Below are positions 35,008-43,079 of a stretch of DNA of 58,410 bases, one piece after another (the first letter of the stretch is position 1; the number at the start of each line of letters is the position of its first letter). A program made the position numbers and the translations under genes. The stretch lies in the NCBI RefSeq assembly GCF_026460985.1, contig NZ_JAPKNM010000016.1, positions 1 through 58,410 on the forward strand, read 5' to 3'. The notes under the pieces are model-generated. The model saw nothing but the letters and a program-made list of their open reading frames with translations, made no database searches and was not told the origin of the DNA. This stretch comes from Sphingomonas sp. (GTDB taxonomy: Bacteria > Pseudomonadota > Alphaproteobacteria > Sphingomonadales > Sphingomonadaceae).

Positions 35008-37116
35008 CTAGAACGTCCCCTGGATCGTCAGGGTGAACAGCGGGCCGACCATCTGGTGCTGGCGCTCGTAGAAGCTCACCGGCGCGCTGTTGCGCCGGCC
35101 GGAATGGACCGTGCGGTAATAGCGCACATGGCCGTCGTTGAGATTGAAGACCTGAAAGTTCACCTTGAGACCCTCCACGTCCTTCAGCTCGATGAACGCG
35201 CTGGTATAGGGGCCCTCCCAGCTCTGGCTGATCTCGTTGAGATAATAAGCGAGCCCGTAATGCTCGAACGAGAGGCCGCCGCCCCAGGCGAACTGCGTGC
35301 CGGGAACGTCATGGCGCAGCGTCAGCGCCGCCCAGCGATCGCGCGTGTTGCTGATCACGCGCTCTGCACCGGTAAGCGGATCGCGCACGCGGCTCCGCTC
35401 GAAACCCACATCGGCGTCGAGCTTGGCGCCTTTCCAGCCGATGGGGTCGAACTGGATCGTGCTGATGCTCTGGACGCCGAGCCGCGTGGCGCGCGGCAGG
35501 TTGCCGACCGCATCGCCATCGACCCCGACCGGAATACGATCGACGATGTCCTCCACCCAGTGACGGTAGATCTTGAGCCGGGTCTTGCCCCATCGCCCGA
35601 AATTGCGCCCGACTTCGCCCGTCAGCTCCCAGCTTTGCGGCGGCACGAGATTGGGATTGGCGTCGTTTTCGCGATCGTTGGTGATGTCCTGGTTGGCGAG
35701 GAAATCGTAGAAGCTGATCTGGCCGACCTTGCGCTCGAACTTGAGGCTCGCGTCCCAGCCCGCGGCCGGACGCCAGGCGAGCGAGGCGCTTCCCTTGGGG
35801 CGGAAGAAATGGCGCGCCGGATCGACGCTTCCCAGCTTGGCGAGCTCCGAATATTCCGCCCCGCCGGCAAGCTGCAGGTCCAGCCTGGACGATAGCGGGC
35901 GGCTCAGCGCCGCAACGCCCTGGTAGCGTTTCTCCGTCACGGTTCCGCTGCCCTGCGGGAACGGAATGTCGACATAGCTGCCGTCCGGCTGCAGGCTGGC
36001 CAGACTGCTCCGCTGCACGAGCCGGTTGTCGGCGCGCTCGAACGAGACGGTCCAGTCGTTGCGCCCCCCTTTCCAGCGATATTCGAGCCGGCCGATCGTC
36101 TCGCCGATCTTCGAATCCTGCCCGTAGCGGGTGCCGGTCGAAGGCGCGCCGCTGTCATAGTCGGTGCGCTGGTCGTAGGTCGCCGGCGCGTGCTCGAAGT
36201 GGCGCAGGCCGATCACCTTCAGCCGGCCGCCGCCCAGAGGCACCGAGATGTCGCCGCTGATGTCGTACTGGAAGCCGAAGGTGCGGCGGCGATTGTCCCA
36301 GTCATTATGGTTCCCGTCGACGCGCACGCGCCGCTGGAAATTGTCGCCGCGGTTCCAATAGGGGTAATAAGCGAGGTTGAGATTGGCCTGGAGCGGACCG
36401 TTGCCGCCATATTTCAGGATCGCGGAGACCCGCGCCTGATCGAAGCTGTTCCAATAGACCTGGTCGCGCCGCTCTATCAGCGTACCGTCGGGCGCCAGGA
36501 TGCGATAGTCGTTGCCGCCCATCGCGCCGCGGCCGGGATCGTTCTCCAGCGACACGGTATAGCCCAGCGCGCCGCTCGTGCCGCTGTAGCTGATCGATCC
36601 GGCGAGCCAGCGCGGTTTGGCGAAATGCGGCCGCAGCTGCGGGCTCCAGCTGAAATTGCCGCCGGCCTTGCGGTCGGCCTTGAGGATCACGTCGGCAACC
36701 TGCCCGGTGAGTCCCGCGATGCCGAGCGAAGCCGCTTCCTTGATCTCGATGCGCTCGACATCGGCCGCGGGCACTTTCTGCAGCTGCGCGGCCGCCCCGC
36801 CCGCCTTGTCGGTGGCGCGCTGGCCGTTGATCAGCACGTTCTCCGAGGCCTCCCCCAGTCCGCGCGCGTCGTCGGCGCCGCGAATGGTGAACCCCGGCAC
36901 CTGATTCAGCATGTCGTAGGCGGTCTGCGGTGCGAAGCGCACGAAGTCGGCCGGCGTGAAGACCTTGGCGCCGGTTGCCGCGGCGGAGGGTTCGGCTGGC
37001 GTTTCGCGCTGGGCCCGGGCCGACAGCGGTGCGAGCAACGCCACCGACACCGCCAGCCATTCGCCCGCAAGACGCGACGGCCCGGTCAAACCACGCTTCT
37101 GATATGCCCGGCTCAT
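35008..37116 (-). CDS. TonB-dependent receptor (ligand unknown)
   Basis: 702 aa. A signal sequence ending ...SARAQ, a plug with FAPQTAYDMLNQVPGFTIRG and ENVLINGQRATDKAG, then a long barrel ending LTIQGTF. It belongs to the large sphingomonad TonB-dependent receptor group whose ligands are mostly unknown. The start overlaps the stop of the repeat-protein gene by 4 bp, so it is the last gene of an operon headed by the BlaI-type repressor. The unusual context suggests inducible uptake rather than constitutive iron supply. Confidence 0.9.
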   Translation of the reverse strand: MSRAYQKRGLTGPSRLAGEWLAVSVALLAPLSARAQRETPAEPSAAATGAKVFTPADFVRFAPQTAYDMLNQVPGFTIRGADDARGLGEASENVLINGQRATDKAGGAAAQLQKVPAADVERIEIKEAASLGIAGLTGQVADVILKADRKAGGNFSWSPQLRPHFAKPRWLAGSISYSGTSGALGYTVSLENDPGRGAMGGNDYRILAPDGTLIERRDQVYWNSFDQARVSAILKYGGNGPLQANLNLAYYPYWNRGDNFQRRVRVDGNHNDWDNRRRTFGFQYDISGDISVPLGGGRLKVIGLRHFEHAPATYDQRTDYDSGAPSTGTRYGQDSKIGETIGRLEYRWKGGRNDWTVSFERADNRLVQRSSLASLQPDGSYVDIPFPQGSGTVTEKRYQGVAALSRPLSSRLDLQLAGGAEYSELAKLGSVDPARHFFRPKGSASLAWRPAAGWDASLKFERKVGQISFYDFLANQDITNDRENDANPNLVPPQSWELTGEVGRNFGRWGKTRLKIYRHWVEDIVDRIPVGVDGDAVGNLPRATRLGVQSISTIQFDPIGWKGAKLDADVGFERSRVRDPLTGAERVISNTRDRWAALTLRHDVPGTQFAWGGGLSFEHYGLAYYLNEISQSWEGPYTSAFIELKDVEGLKVNFQVFNLNDGHVRYYRTVHSGRRNSAPVSFYERQHQMVGPLFTLTIQGTF

Positions 37117-37991
37117 TTGCTGGCACGCAGATCCTGGGCGTCGATACCCGTTATCCGCAGCTTGATCAGCTCGCTCGCTTCGAGATTCCGCGTTCCGCCG
37201 CTCGCGAAGGCGCGGACATAATCGGGCGTGACGTCGAAGATGCGCAGCTGGATCAGCGTATCGGGAGACAGGTCGTGCAGACCCACTGCGCGCATCGACC
37301 GCACAAAATCGGGCGTGACGCCGTGGATCCGCATGGCGAGCAGGTTCTCGGTGCTGATCCGTGCGTATCCGAGCCTGGCAAATTCCCCGATCGCCTCGGG
37401 CGTCACGCCGTGGATCTTGAACGCCACCAACGTCGGGATCGCGCCGCCTTTGTAGCCGGCATTTGCGAAGCGGTGCACCAGCGCCGGGGTGATCTGGAAA
37501 ATGCCGAGCTGGATCAGCTCGTCGAGCGTGGGCGTCCCCCAGCCCTCGGCGCGCAAAGCGTCGAGCACCTCAAGCGACACGCCGCTCATGATGAGCGCGA
37601 AGCTCTGGTCGCGATCCGGCCGGGCGATACCGCGGGCGGCGAGCCGGTCCGCGAAGGCCGGGCTCGGCGCCATCGCGCAATTGCCGTCGGCACGCCGATC
37701 GTGGCCGAGCCCTTCGCAGGCGAGCGTGCCGGCCGGCCGCAGGAGCCGGAACTGGACGCGGCCGCCGCGATCGAACACGTCGCGGGTCAGTCCATCGAAA
37801 TCGGACAGCGGCACCGACTGGGACCAGTTGTTGCGGTGCTTCGGGCCGGCATTGTGCTCGACGCGCAGCTCCACGTCGGACGAACCCTCCAGATGCGCTT
37901 CGAAAGCGAGGCGATCCCAGGTGTCGAGCGGCATGGCGGATGCGCAGCAGGTGAGCAGCATCGCCGTCGAAGCAAGCACGGAACGAAGCAT
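37113..37991 (-). CDS. Exported protein with VTP-repeat domain
   Basis: 292 aa. The signal MLRSVLASTAMLLTCCASAM may be a lipoprotein type (LTCC). Residues ~20-110 form a globular part with two cysteines. From about residue 145 on come five or six repeats of roughly 27 residues, built as L..LRI.GVTP..VR.....G...LS...L, for example MRIHGVTPDFVRSMRAVGL and LRIFDVTPDYVRAFASGG. The same repeat forms the C-terminus of the M56 protease encoded upstream. Likely an envelope partner of that protease or of the receptor it overlaps. Confidence 0.85.
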   Translation of the reverse strand: MLRSVLASTAMLLTCCASAMPLDTWDRLAFEAHLEGSSDVELRVEHNAGPKHRNNWSQSVPLSDFDGLTRDVFDRGGRVQFRLLRPAGTLACEGLGHDRRADGNCAMAPSPAFADRLAARGIARPDRDQSFALIMSGVSLEVLDALRAEGWGTPTLDELIQLGIFQITPALVHRFANAGYKGGAIPTLVAFKIHGVTPEAIGEFARLGYARISTENLLAMRIHGVTPDFVRSMRAVGLHDLSPDTLIQLRIFDVTPDYVRAFASGGTRNLEASELIKLRITGIDAQDLRASK

Positions 37992-38095
37992 GAGCGGTCT
38001 CCTCGTTTGACAGGCAAAGGGGTGCCGTTCGCCCGCGACGGAGCGTTTCGGCGGTACGGTTGGGGACGTGGACGGTGGCGCGAACGCGATGCCCG

Positions 38096-39799
38096 TTACG
38101 GGCCGTCGCTATCCTTGTCGGGATCGAAGCCCACCGCCTTCAGCTCGGTCAGCTTGTCGGGCGAGGTGACGCCGATCCCGCGCGCCCGGAGTCTGCGCAC
38201 ATATTGGGGAGTGACGCCCAGGGCGATCATGCCCTGGTAATCGTCGAGCGAGCCGCGGACCCCCAGCCTGCGCATCTCACCGACATAGCCGGGATCGAGC
38301 CGCAGGGCGCGCGCGCCCAATATCTGCTCGAAGTTCCCTGCCAATCCGGCGGCACGCATGTCGCGGACATATTCGGGCGTGACGCCCAGCGATCGAGCCT
38401 GCGCCAACTGGTCGGTCGTCAGGCCCGGAAAGCCCGCCTGCGCCATGGCGCGCTTATATTCCGGCGTGATTCCGATGGCGCGCATCTCGATGATCTGGTC
38501 GACACGGATCTCTTGTGACGGGCTGGCCTGTGCCACCACGACGGGAACGGCAAGCTGGACCGCTTGCATGGAAACCTGCGACGCGGAACTCGCCTCGACC
38601 AGGGCTTGGTCATTGGTCGAAGTCGAAGGCAAAGCATCGGTATCCTGCGCTCGAGCCGACACGCCGTGCGTCAACGAAGTCGCCGATGATGCCCGTGATG
38701 CCGGGGATGCCGGTGCGGCGCTCGCCGCGCGTACCGGGCCCGCGGCGACCGATGCGGCCTGGCTGGGTGCGAGTGTCAACGCGGCAAGCGGCGCGGCCAT
38801 GGTGAGCATTCCCGCGGCGAACCCCGCTACCCATGACCTGCCCGAAGGCCGGCGCGCAGGATTGAGGTCGAGCACCCGCGCGATGCGGCGATGCAGCGAG
38901 TTCTTCCCCGGCGCCACGCCATGCGCGCCGAGCAGCACGCCGCGGCACTCGTGGCGGGCCACGCCGATCAACAGCTCGGCATAATCGGGCCCGTCGATAT
39001 CGGCGGCGAGCACGGCGTCGTCCGCTGCTTCCTCGCGCAGCTGATGGGCCTCGCGCGCCAGAACCCAGGCGAGCGGATTGAACCAGAAGGCGGCGGTGGC
39101 GACGCGCGCGAGCATCAGCTTCGCCCAATCGAGCTGGACGACATGCGCCAGCTCGTGCGCGATGATCGCCTCGGCCTGTTCGGGGGCGCGCGCGGCCGCG
39201 TCGCTGAGCAGGATCGTCGGGCGCATCAGCCCCCAGCTGATCGGCGAGGCGAGCTCCTCGCTCCTGAGCAATGCCGTGCCGCTCTTGAAACCCATGCGCC
39301 GCTGGGCGCGGGCGAGCGCGGCCAGCCACTCGGGCTCGACCAGCACTTCGGCGCGCGCCCGCAGGCCGACCAGGCGGAGCAATGCCGCCAGGGTGAGAAG
39401 CAGCAATGCCGCGGTCGGCAGCAGATAGGCATGCCGTGCCAGCGCGCCCACGACGTTGCCAAACGCCGACGGCTGATCGGACATGGCCTGAATCCGCGGT
39501 TCGGCGGCCGGCAGCGGAAGCGCCGCCGCGTTCGACTGCGCGACGTCCGCCGTCGCTGGTGTCGCCGTGGCGGGCGGCGGCGTCGCGTCCATCCCCACCA
39601 TGCGCGCGATCGATTCCGGAACCGGCAACGACAGCGACGGCAGCGCCAGGCTCGCAAGCGGCAACGCGACAAGCGCGAACAGCCCGAGATGCGCGATCGT
39701 CGAGCGCTCCGCGGCGGAGCGACGGCGGGTCAGGCGGAGCAGCAACAAGGTCGCGGCGGCGACGAGGAGCGACTTGAGCGCGAGGAGCAATATGGCCAT
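38096..39799 (-). CDS. M56-family (BlaR1/MecR1-type) membrane protease with VTP repeats
   Basis: 567 aa. N-terminal transmembrane helices, then the zinc-protease motif HELAH (215-219) with QLREEAADDAVLAAD supplying the third ligand; a further membrane segment lies near residues 305-330. Instead of the penicillin-binding sensor of BlaR1, the C-terminus (from ~430) has about five repeats such as ARSLGVTPEYVRDMRAAGL and MIALGVTPQYVRRLRARG. By analogy it senses a periplasmic signal and triggers cleavage of the BlaI-type repressor encoded 2 bp upstream. Confidence 0.92.
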   Translation of the reverse strand: MAILLLALKSLLVAAATLLLLRLTRRRSAAERSTIAHLGLFALVALPLASLALPSLSLPVPESIARMVGMDATPPPATATPATADVAQSNAAALPLPAAEPRIQAMSDQPSAFGNVVGALARHAYLLPTAALLLLTLAALLRLVGLRARAEVLVEPEWLAALARAQRRMGFKSGTALLRSEELASPISWGLMRPTILLSDAAARAPEQAEAIIAHELAHVVQLDWAKLMLARVATAAFWFNPLAWVLAREAHQLREEAADDAVLAADIDGPDYAELLIGVARHECRGVLLGAHGVAPGKNSLHRRIARVLDLNPARRPSGRSWVAGFAAGMLTMAAPLAALTLAPSQAASVAAGPVRAASAAPASPASRASSATSLTHGVSARAQDTDALPSTSTNDQALVEASSASQVSMQAVQLAVPVVVAQASPSQEIRVDQIIEMRAIGITPEYKRAMAQAGFPGLTTDQLAQARSLGVTPEYVRDMRAAGLAGNFEQILGARALRLDPGYVGEMRRLGVRGSLDDYQGMIALGVTPQYVRRLRARGIGVTSPDKLTELKAVGFDPDKDSDGP

Positions 39800-39801
39800 C
39801 G

Positions 39802-40185
39802 TTACTCTCCGCTGGCCCGGGCCTGCCGCGCGCGCGCGATCATGGCCTCCAGTTCGTCGAGTTCGCGCGCATCGGGTTGCTGCGCCATTCCCAGCAGCGC
39901 GCTGGCCGCGCTGACCGGCGATCCGTTGAAGAAGGTCCGCACCACCTGGCTGAGCGCGGTGCGCCGCGCCTGGCTGTCGGGCAAGGTCGGCGAGAAGAGA
40001 AACCCCCGGTCGCTTTCCTCCCGGCGCACGAAGCCCTTATCCTCGAGTCGCTTGAGCATCGCGCGCACCGCCGATCCCGTGAGCCGATCGGGCAGCGCGT
40101 CGCAGATATCCGAAACGGTGCGCGATCCCCCCTCATAGAGCAGGTCGACGATCTGACGTTCGCGGGGCGGCAATTGCGAAAGCAT
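39802..40185 (-). CDS. BlaI/MecI/CopY-family repressor
   Basis: 127 aa. Winged helix opening LPPRERQIVDLLYEGGSRTV with VRAMLKRLEDKGFVRREES, the standard pattern of the family; the C-terminal half is the dimer region where the partner protease cleaves. AGAGGT precedes ATG 40185. Two perfect family-type operators lie 15 and 31 bp upstream, so it autoregulates its operon with the M56 protease, the repeat protein and the TonB receptor. No beta-lactamase is nearby. Confidence 0.94.
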   Translation of the reverse strand: MLSQLPPRERQIVDLLYEGGSRTVSDICDALPDRLTGSAVRAMLKRLEDKGFVRREESDRGFLFSPTLPDSQARRTALSQVVRTFFNGSPVSAASALLGMAQQPDARELDELEAMIARARQARASGE

Positions 40186-40199
40186 GGCGTACCTCTCAG

Positions 40200-40213
40200 G
40201 CTACATTTGTAGC
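40200..40213. promoter_or_regulatory. BlaI-type operator 1
   Basis: GCTACATTTGTAGC: perfect 6-bp arms GCTACA / TGTAGC with a TT spacer, containing the family core TACA-N2-TGTA. 15 bp before the repressor start. Confidence 0.85.
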
Positions 40214-40215
40214 GT

Positions 40216-40229
40216 GCTACATTTGTAGC
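40216..40229. promoter_or_regulatory. BlaI-type operator 2
   Basis: A second exact copy of GCTACATTTGTAGC, 16 bp (about 1.5 helical turns) from the first; a tandem operator for cooperative repressor binding. Confidence 0.85.
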
Positions 40230-40298
40230 GCGGACGCAAGCGGTATCTTTCGGCACTTCTCCGCCTGCCGCCCCGGGGAACCGAGCCAGGCGGTCGCG

Positions 40299-41030
40299 CT
40301 AGAGCCCGAGTTCCTTCAATATGGCCTCGCGCAGGATTTGCGCCTTTGGATCCGAGAGCTTGCGCGGATGCGGCAGGTCCACATGGAAGGTGGTCTGGAT
40401 CGTCGTCGGGCGCGGCGACAGCACCAGGATGCGATCCGCTAGGAAGATCGCTTCCTCGACGTCGTGGGTGATCAGCAGCACCGTGTGGCGCTCCTCGTCG
40501 AGGATGCGCCGCAGCTCGGTCTGCATTCTCAGGCTCATCAGCGCATCGAGCGCCGAGAAGGGCTCGTCCATGTAGAGGATCTCGGGCTTCACCACGAAGG
40601 CCCGGGCGAGCTCGGCACGCTTGAGCATGCCGCCCGACAATTCGTGCGGGTACGCCTTCTCGAACCCGCTGAGCCCGACCATCTCGATATAGCGGTGCGC
40701 GAGCGCCACCCGCTCTTCCTGGCTGGCGCCGGTCAGGCCGAACATGACGTTGTCCTGCACGGTCAGCCACGGGAACACCGATCCGTGCTGCGAGATCATG
40801 ATGCCGTTCCGGCTCGGACCGGTCACCCTGGCGCCGTCGATCCTGACCGTGCCCCGGTCCGGACGCTCGAAGCCAGCGATGATGTTCAGCAAGGTCGACT
40901 TGCCGCAGCCCGAAGGGCCGACGATCGCGACGAACTCGCCGTCGGCGACCTCGAAGCGCACATCGTCGACGACCGAGAGCTCGCCGAACCCCTTGCTGAT
41001 GCCGTCGACGACGATCTGACTATCGGACAT
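40299..41030 (-). CDS. ABC transporter ATP-binding protein (NrtD/SsuB/TauB type)
   Basis: 243 aa. Walker A GPSGCGKST, Q-loop ISQHGSVFPWLTV, signature LSGGMLKRAELARAF (Leu-Lys in place of the more usual Arg-Gln), Walker B ILYMDEPFSALDALM and H-loop LLITHDVEEA. Nitrate/sulfonate/taurine import class. It overlaps the permease gene by 11 bp. The substrate-binding protein gene is 2 kb upstream on the same strand, with two copper-type genes between. Confidence 0.92.
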   Translation of the reverse strand: MSDSQIVVDGISKGFGELSVVDDVRFEVADGEFVAIVGPSGCGKSTLLNIIAGFERPDRGTVRIDGARVTGPSRNGIMISQHGSVFPWLTVQDNVMFGLTGASQEERVALAHRYIEMVGLSGFEKAYPHELSGGMLKRAELARAFVVKPEILYMDEPFSALDALMSLRMQTELRRILDEERHTVLLITHDVEEAIFLADRILVLSPRPTTIQTTFHVDLPHPRKLSDPKAQILREAILKELGL

Positions 41031-41802
41031 AGCGCCACTTCACGGTATCGAGCCGCTCGAGCAGGCGGGTGGCGCCGTCGAGCAGCAGCCCGATCACGCC
41101 GATGATGATCATGCTCGCGATCACCAGGTCGTAGCGGTTGCCGGCGTTGCGCGAATCCATGATCAGATAGCCGAGGCCGGAGTTGAGCGCGATCATCTCC
41201 GCGGCGACGACGACGAGCCAGGCCACGCCGATGCCGATGCGCATGCCGACGATGATCTCCGGCAGCACCGCGGGAATCACCACCCGGCGAAACAGCACCC
41301 AGCGCGAAACGCCGAAATTCGCAGCCGCGCGCAGATAGCGCCGGTCGATCGTGCGCACGCCCACCGTGGTCTGCACGATCATCGGGAACACCGAGGAGAT
41401 GAAGATCAGGAAGATCGGCGAGAAGTCGCCGACTCCGAACCACAGGATCGCGACGGGGATCCAGGCGATCGGCGAGATCGGCCGCAGCATCTGGAAGAGC
41501 GGGTTCAACGTGTAGAAGGCGCCGGAGACCCAGCCCATCCACAGGCCCAGCGGCACGCCGACCACAAGCGCCAGCCCGAAGCCGATCTCGACACGGAACA
41601 GCGACGCTTCGATGTGCTGCCACAAGGTGCCGTCCTGCGCGAGCGCCCATGCTCCGGTCGCGACCTGTCCCGGAGTCGGAAAGATGGGGCTGTCGCTGCT
41701 TGCGACGATCAGCCACCAGACCGCGATCAGGAGCGCGATCACCAGCGCCGGCGCCACGACCCTCATCAGCGCATTGTCGGTTTCCCTCACCCGTTCCCCC
41801 AT
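41020..41802 (-). CDS. ABC transporter permease (NrtB/SsuC/TauC type)
   Basis: 260 aa with six predicted transmembrane helices. The EAA-loop region is RYLRAAANFGVSRWVLFRRV followed by VIPAVLPEIIVGMRIGIGVAW, as in nitrate, sulfonate and taurine permeases. ATG 41802. About 200 bp separate it from the cupredoxin-like gene upstream; that gap has no gene. It pairs with the downstream ATPase and presumably the NrtA-like binding protein at 43076-44149. Confidence 0.92.
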   Translation of the reverse strand: MGERVRETDNALMRVVAPALVIALLIAVWWLIVASSDSPIFPTPGQVATGAWALAQDGTLWQHIEASLFRVEIGFGLALVVGVPLGLWMGWVSGAFYTLNPLFQMLRPISPIAWIPVAILWFGVGDFSPIFLIFISSVFPMIVQTTVGVRTIDRRYLRAAANFGVSRWVLFRRVVIPAVLPEIIVGMRIGIGVAWLVVVAAEMIALNSGLGYLIMDSRNAGNRYDLVIASMIIIGVIGLLLDGATRLLERLDTVKWRYVR

Positions 41803-42003
41803 CGTGCCGGTCGGTCAATTGCACGAATTGCCGCCGCAACGCGCGAGTTTTGCGGCATCGGGACCGGATTTCACAACCTCGAAACCGCGGCCGGCAAGGC
41901 GGAAAGGCGCACATTTCCGCACAGCGGCTCCATAGTGTTGCGGGAGAGCCACAAGGTAGTAACGTAGCTACAACTCAGCTCGGCGCCCAGCTGTCGCCGG
42001 CGA

Positions 42004-42432
42004 TCAGCTCGTCAGCTTGCGCCAACGCCAGCGAAGCCTTTCCCAGCCCGGCGCAGGCGCCGGGTCCACGATCACGTCGAGCTGCCCGTTGGCGTGCGCG
42101 GTGCACTGAAAGCTGTAGGTCGATGCCTGCGTGAAGGGCAGGCGGAAGCTCTGCCCCGGCATGATCAATGTGGGCCCGAAGATGTGCGGCGCGCTGTCCG
42201 CGTTCCTGAACACGAGCACGTCGTTGAGGCCGAGCGTCAGCCGGATCGTCTGCGGCAGGATCTCGATCTCCTCGCCGGCTAGGCGGCGCGCCGAGGTGCC
42301 CTTCGGAATCTCGAACAGCTCCTCATGCGAGACGGCTTCTATCGGCGCCAGCGCGGCCCATCCGAGCCCGCCGAGCAGGACCAAGGACAGCGTGGCCGCG
42401 ACCAAGCGCTTCCCTGAAAGCGGCGCCGTCAT
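42004..42432 (-). CDS. Cupredoxin-like membrane-anchored protein
   Basis: 142 aa. One N-terminal membrane anchor (residues ~9-30), then a beta domain with potential copper ligands H83 (APHIFGP), C110 and H113 (FQCTAHANGQ). The usual axial Met is absent; Q117 stands near that position, as in stellacyanin-type sites, though this is inference. The start overlaps the SCO gene stop by 4 bp, so the two are co-translated. It is likely to handle copper or carry electrons at the outer face of the membrane. Confidence 0.78.
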   Translation of the reverse strand: MTAPLSGKRLVAATLSLVLLGGLGWAALAPIEAVSHEELFEIPKGTSARRLAGEEIEILPQTIRLTLGLNDVLVFRNADSAPHIFGPTLIMPGQSFRLPFTQASTYSFQCTAHANGQLDVIVDPAPAPGWERLRWRWRKLTS

Positions 42433-43079
42433 ACCAGCAGCGACTGGATGTCGTGCACGAAGTCCGCGGGGTCGTGCCCGAAGGGCATCATCGCCCGCAG
42501 CTTGCCGTCGCGGTCGATCAGGAAGATCGACGATGTGTGGTCCATGGCATAGTCGGGGCCGGTGCCCCGCTTGATGGCCGTGACGCCATATTTAGCCCGC
42601 ACCGCAGCCAAGGCATCCGGAGTGCCCGTGGCGCCGACGATGCCGGGATCGAAAGCCTTGAGATACTCCCGCATGTGCACTGCGTCGTCGCGCGCCGGAT
42701 CCACCGTCACAAAGATCACCTGCACCGAATCCGCCGCCTTGCCGAGCTTGCTGCGGGCCTGCGCCAGCGTCGCCAGCGTGGTCGGACACACCGCCGCGCA
42801 ATAAGTGAAGCCGAACGTCAGCAGCACGACCTTGCCGCGGTAGCGCGCCAGCGTCACCTCTGACCCGTCCGAGCCGCGCAGCGAAAAGTCGGGCGCCTGT
42901 TGCGGCGGATCGAACGCCCCGGCCTTCAATCCCCCCGATCGCGCAGTGTCAGGCGCGGGTGTCGCCTCCGGCCGCGCCGCGTCGCGTGAGACAATCGTGA
43001 TGGCCGCGCCTGCCGCGAGCAGCGCGACCAGCAGGATCCCGGCAAGGATCGGGAGCCTCGGGTTCGAACGCGCAGTCAA
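42429..43079 (-). CDS. SCO1/SenC-type copper chaperone
   Basis: 216 aa. N-terminal membrane anchor (residues ~9-30), then a thioredoxin fold with the copper motif CxxxC in GFTYCAAVCPTTLATL and the distal histidine in YAMDHTSSIFLID. SCO proteins deliver copper to the CuA site of oxidases or act as thiol reductases. The start is a TTG at 43079 that overlaps the stop of the upstream binding-protein gene (TTGA); no ATG is available before the anchor helix. Confidence 0.93.
   Translation of the reverse strand: MTARSNPRLPILAGILLVALLAAGAAITIVSRDAARPEATPAPDTARSGGLKAGAFDPPQQAPDFSLRGSDGSEVTLARYRGKVVLLTFGFTYCAAVCPTTLATLAQARSKLGKAADSVQVIFVTVDPARDDAVHMREYLKAFDPGIVGATGTPDALAAVRAKYGVTAIKRGTGPDYAMDHTSSIFLIDRDGKLRAMMPFGHDPADFVHDIQSLLV

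Noticed and set aside
39802..40185. Beta-lactam resistance role for the BlaI/M56 pair
   Set aside because: No beta-lactamase or penicillin-binding sensor domain is present in the operon.
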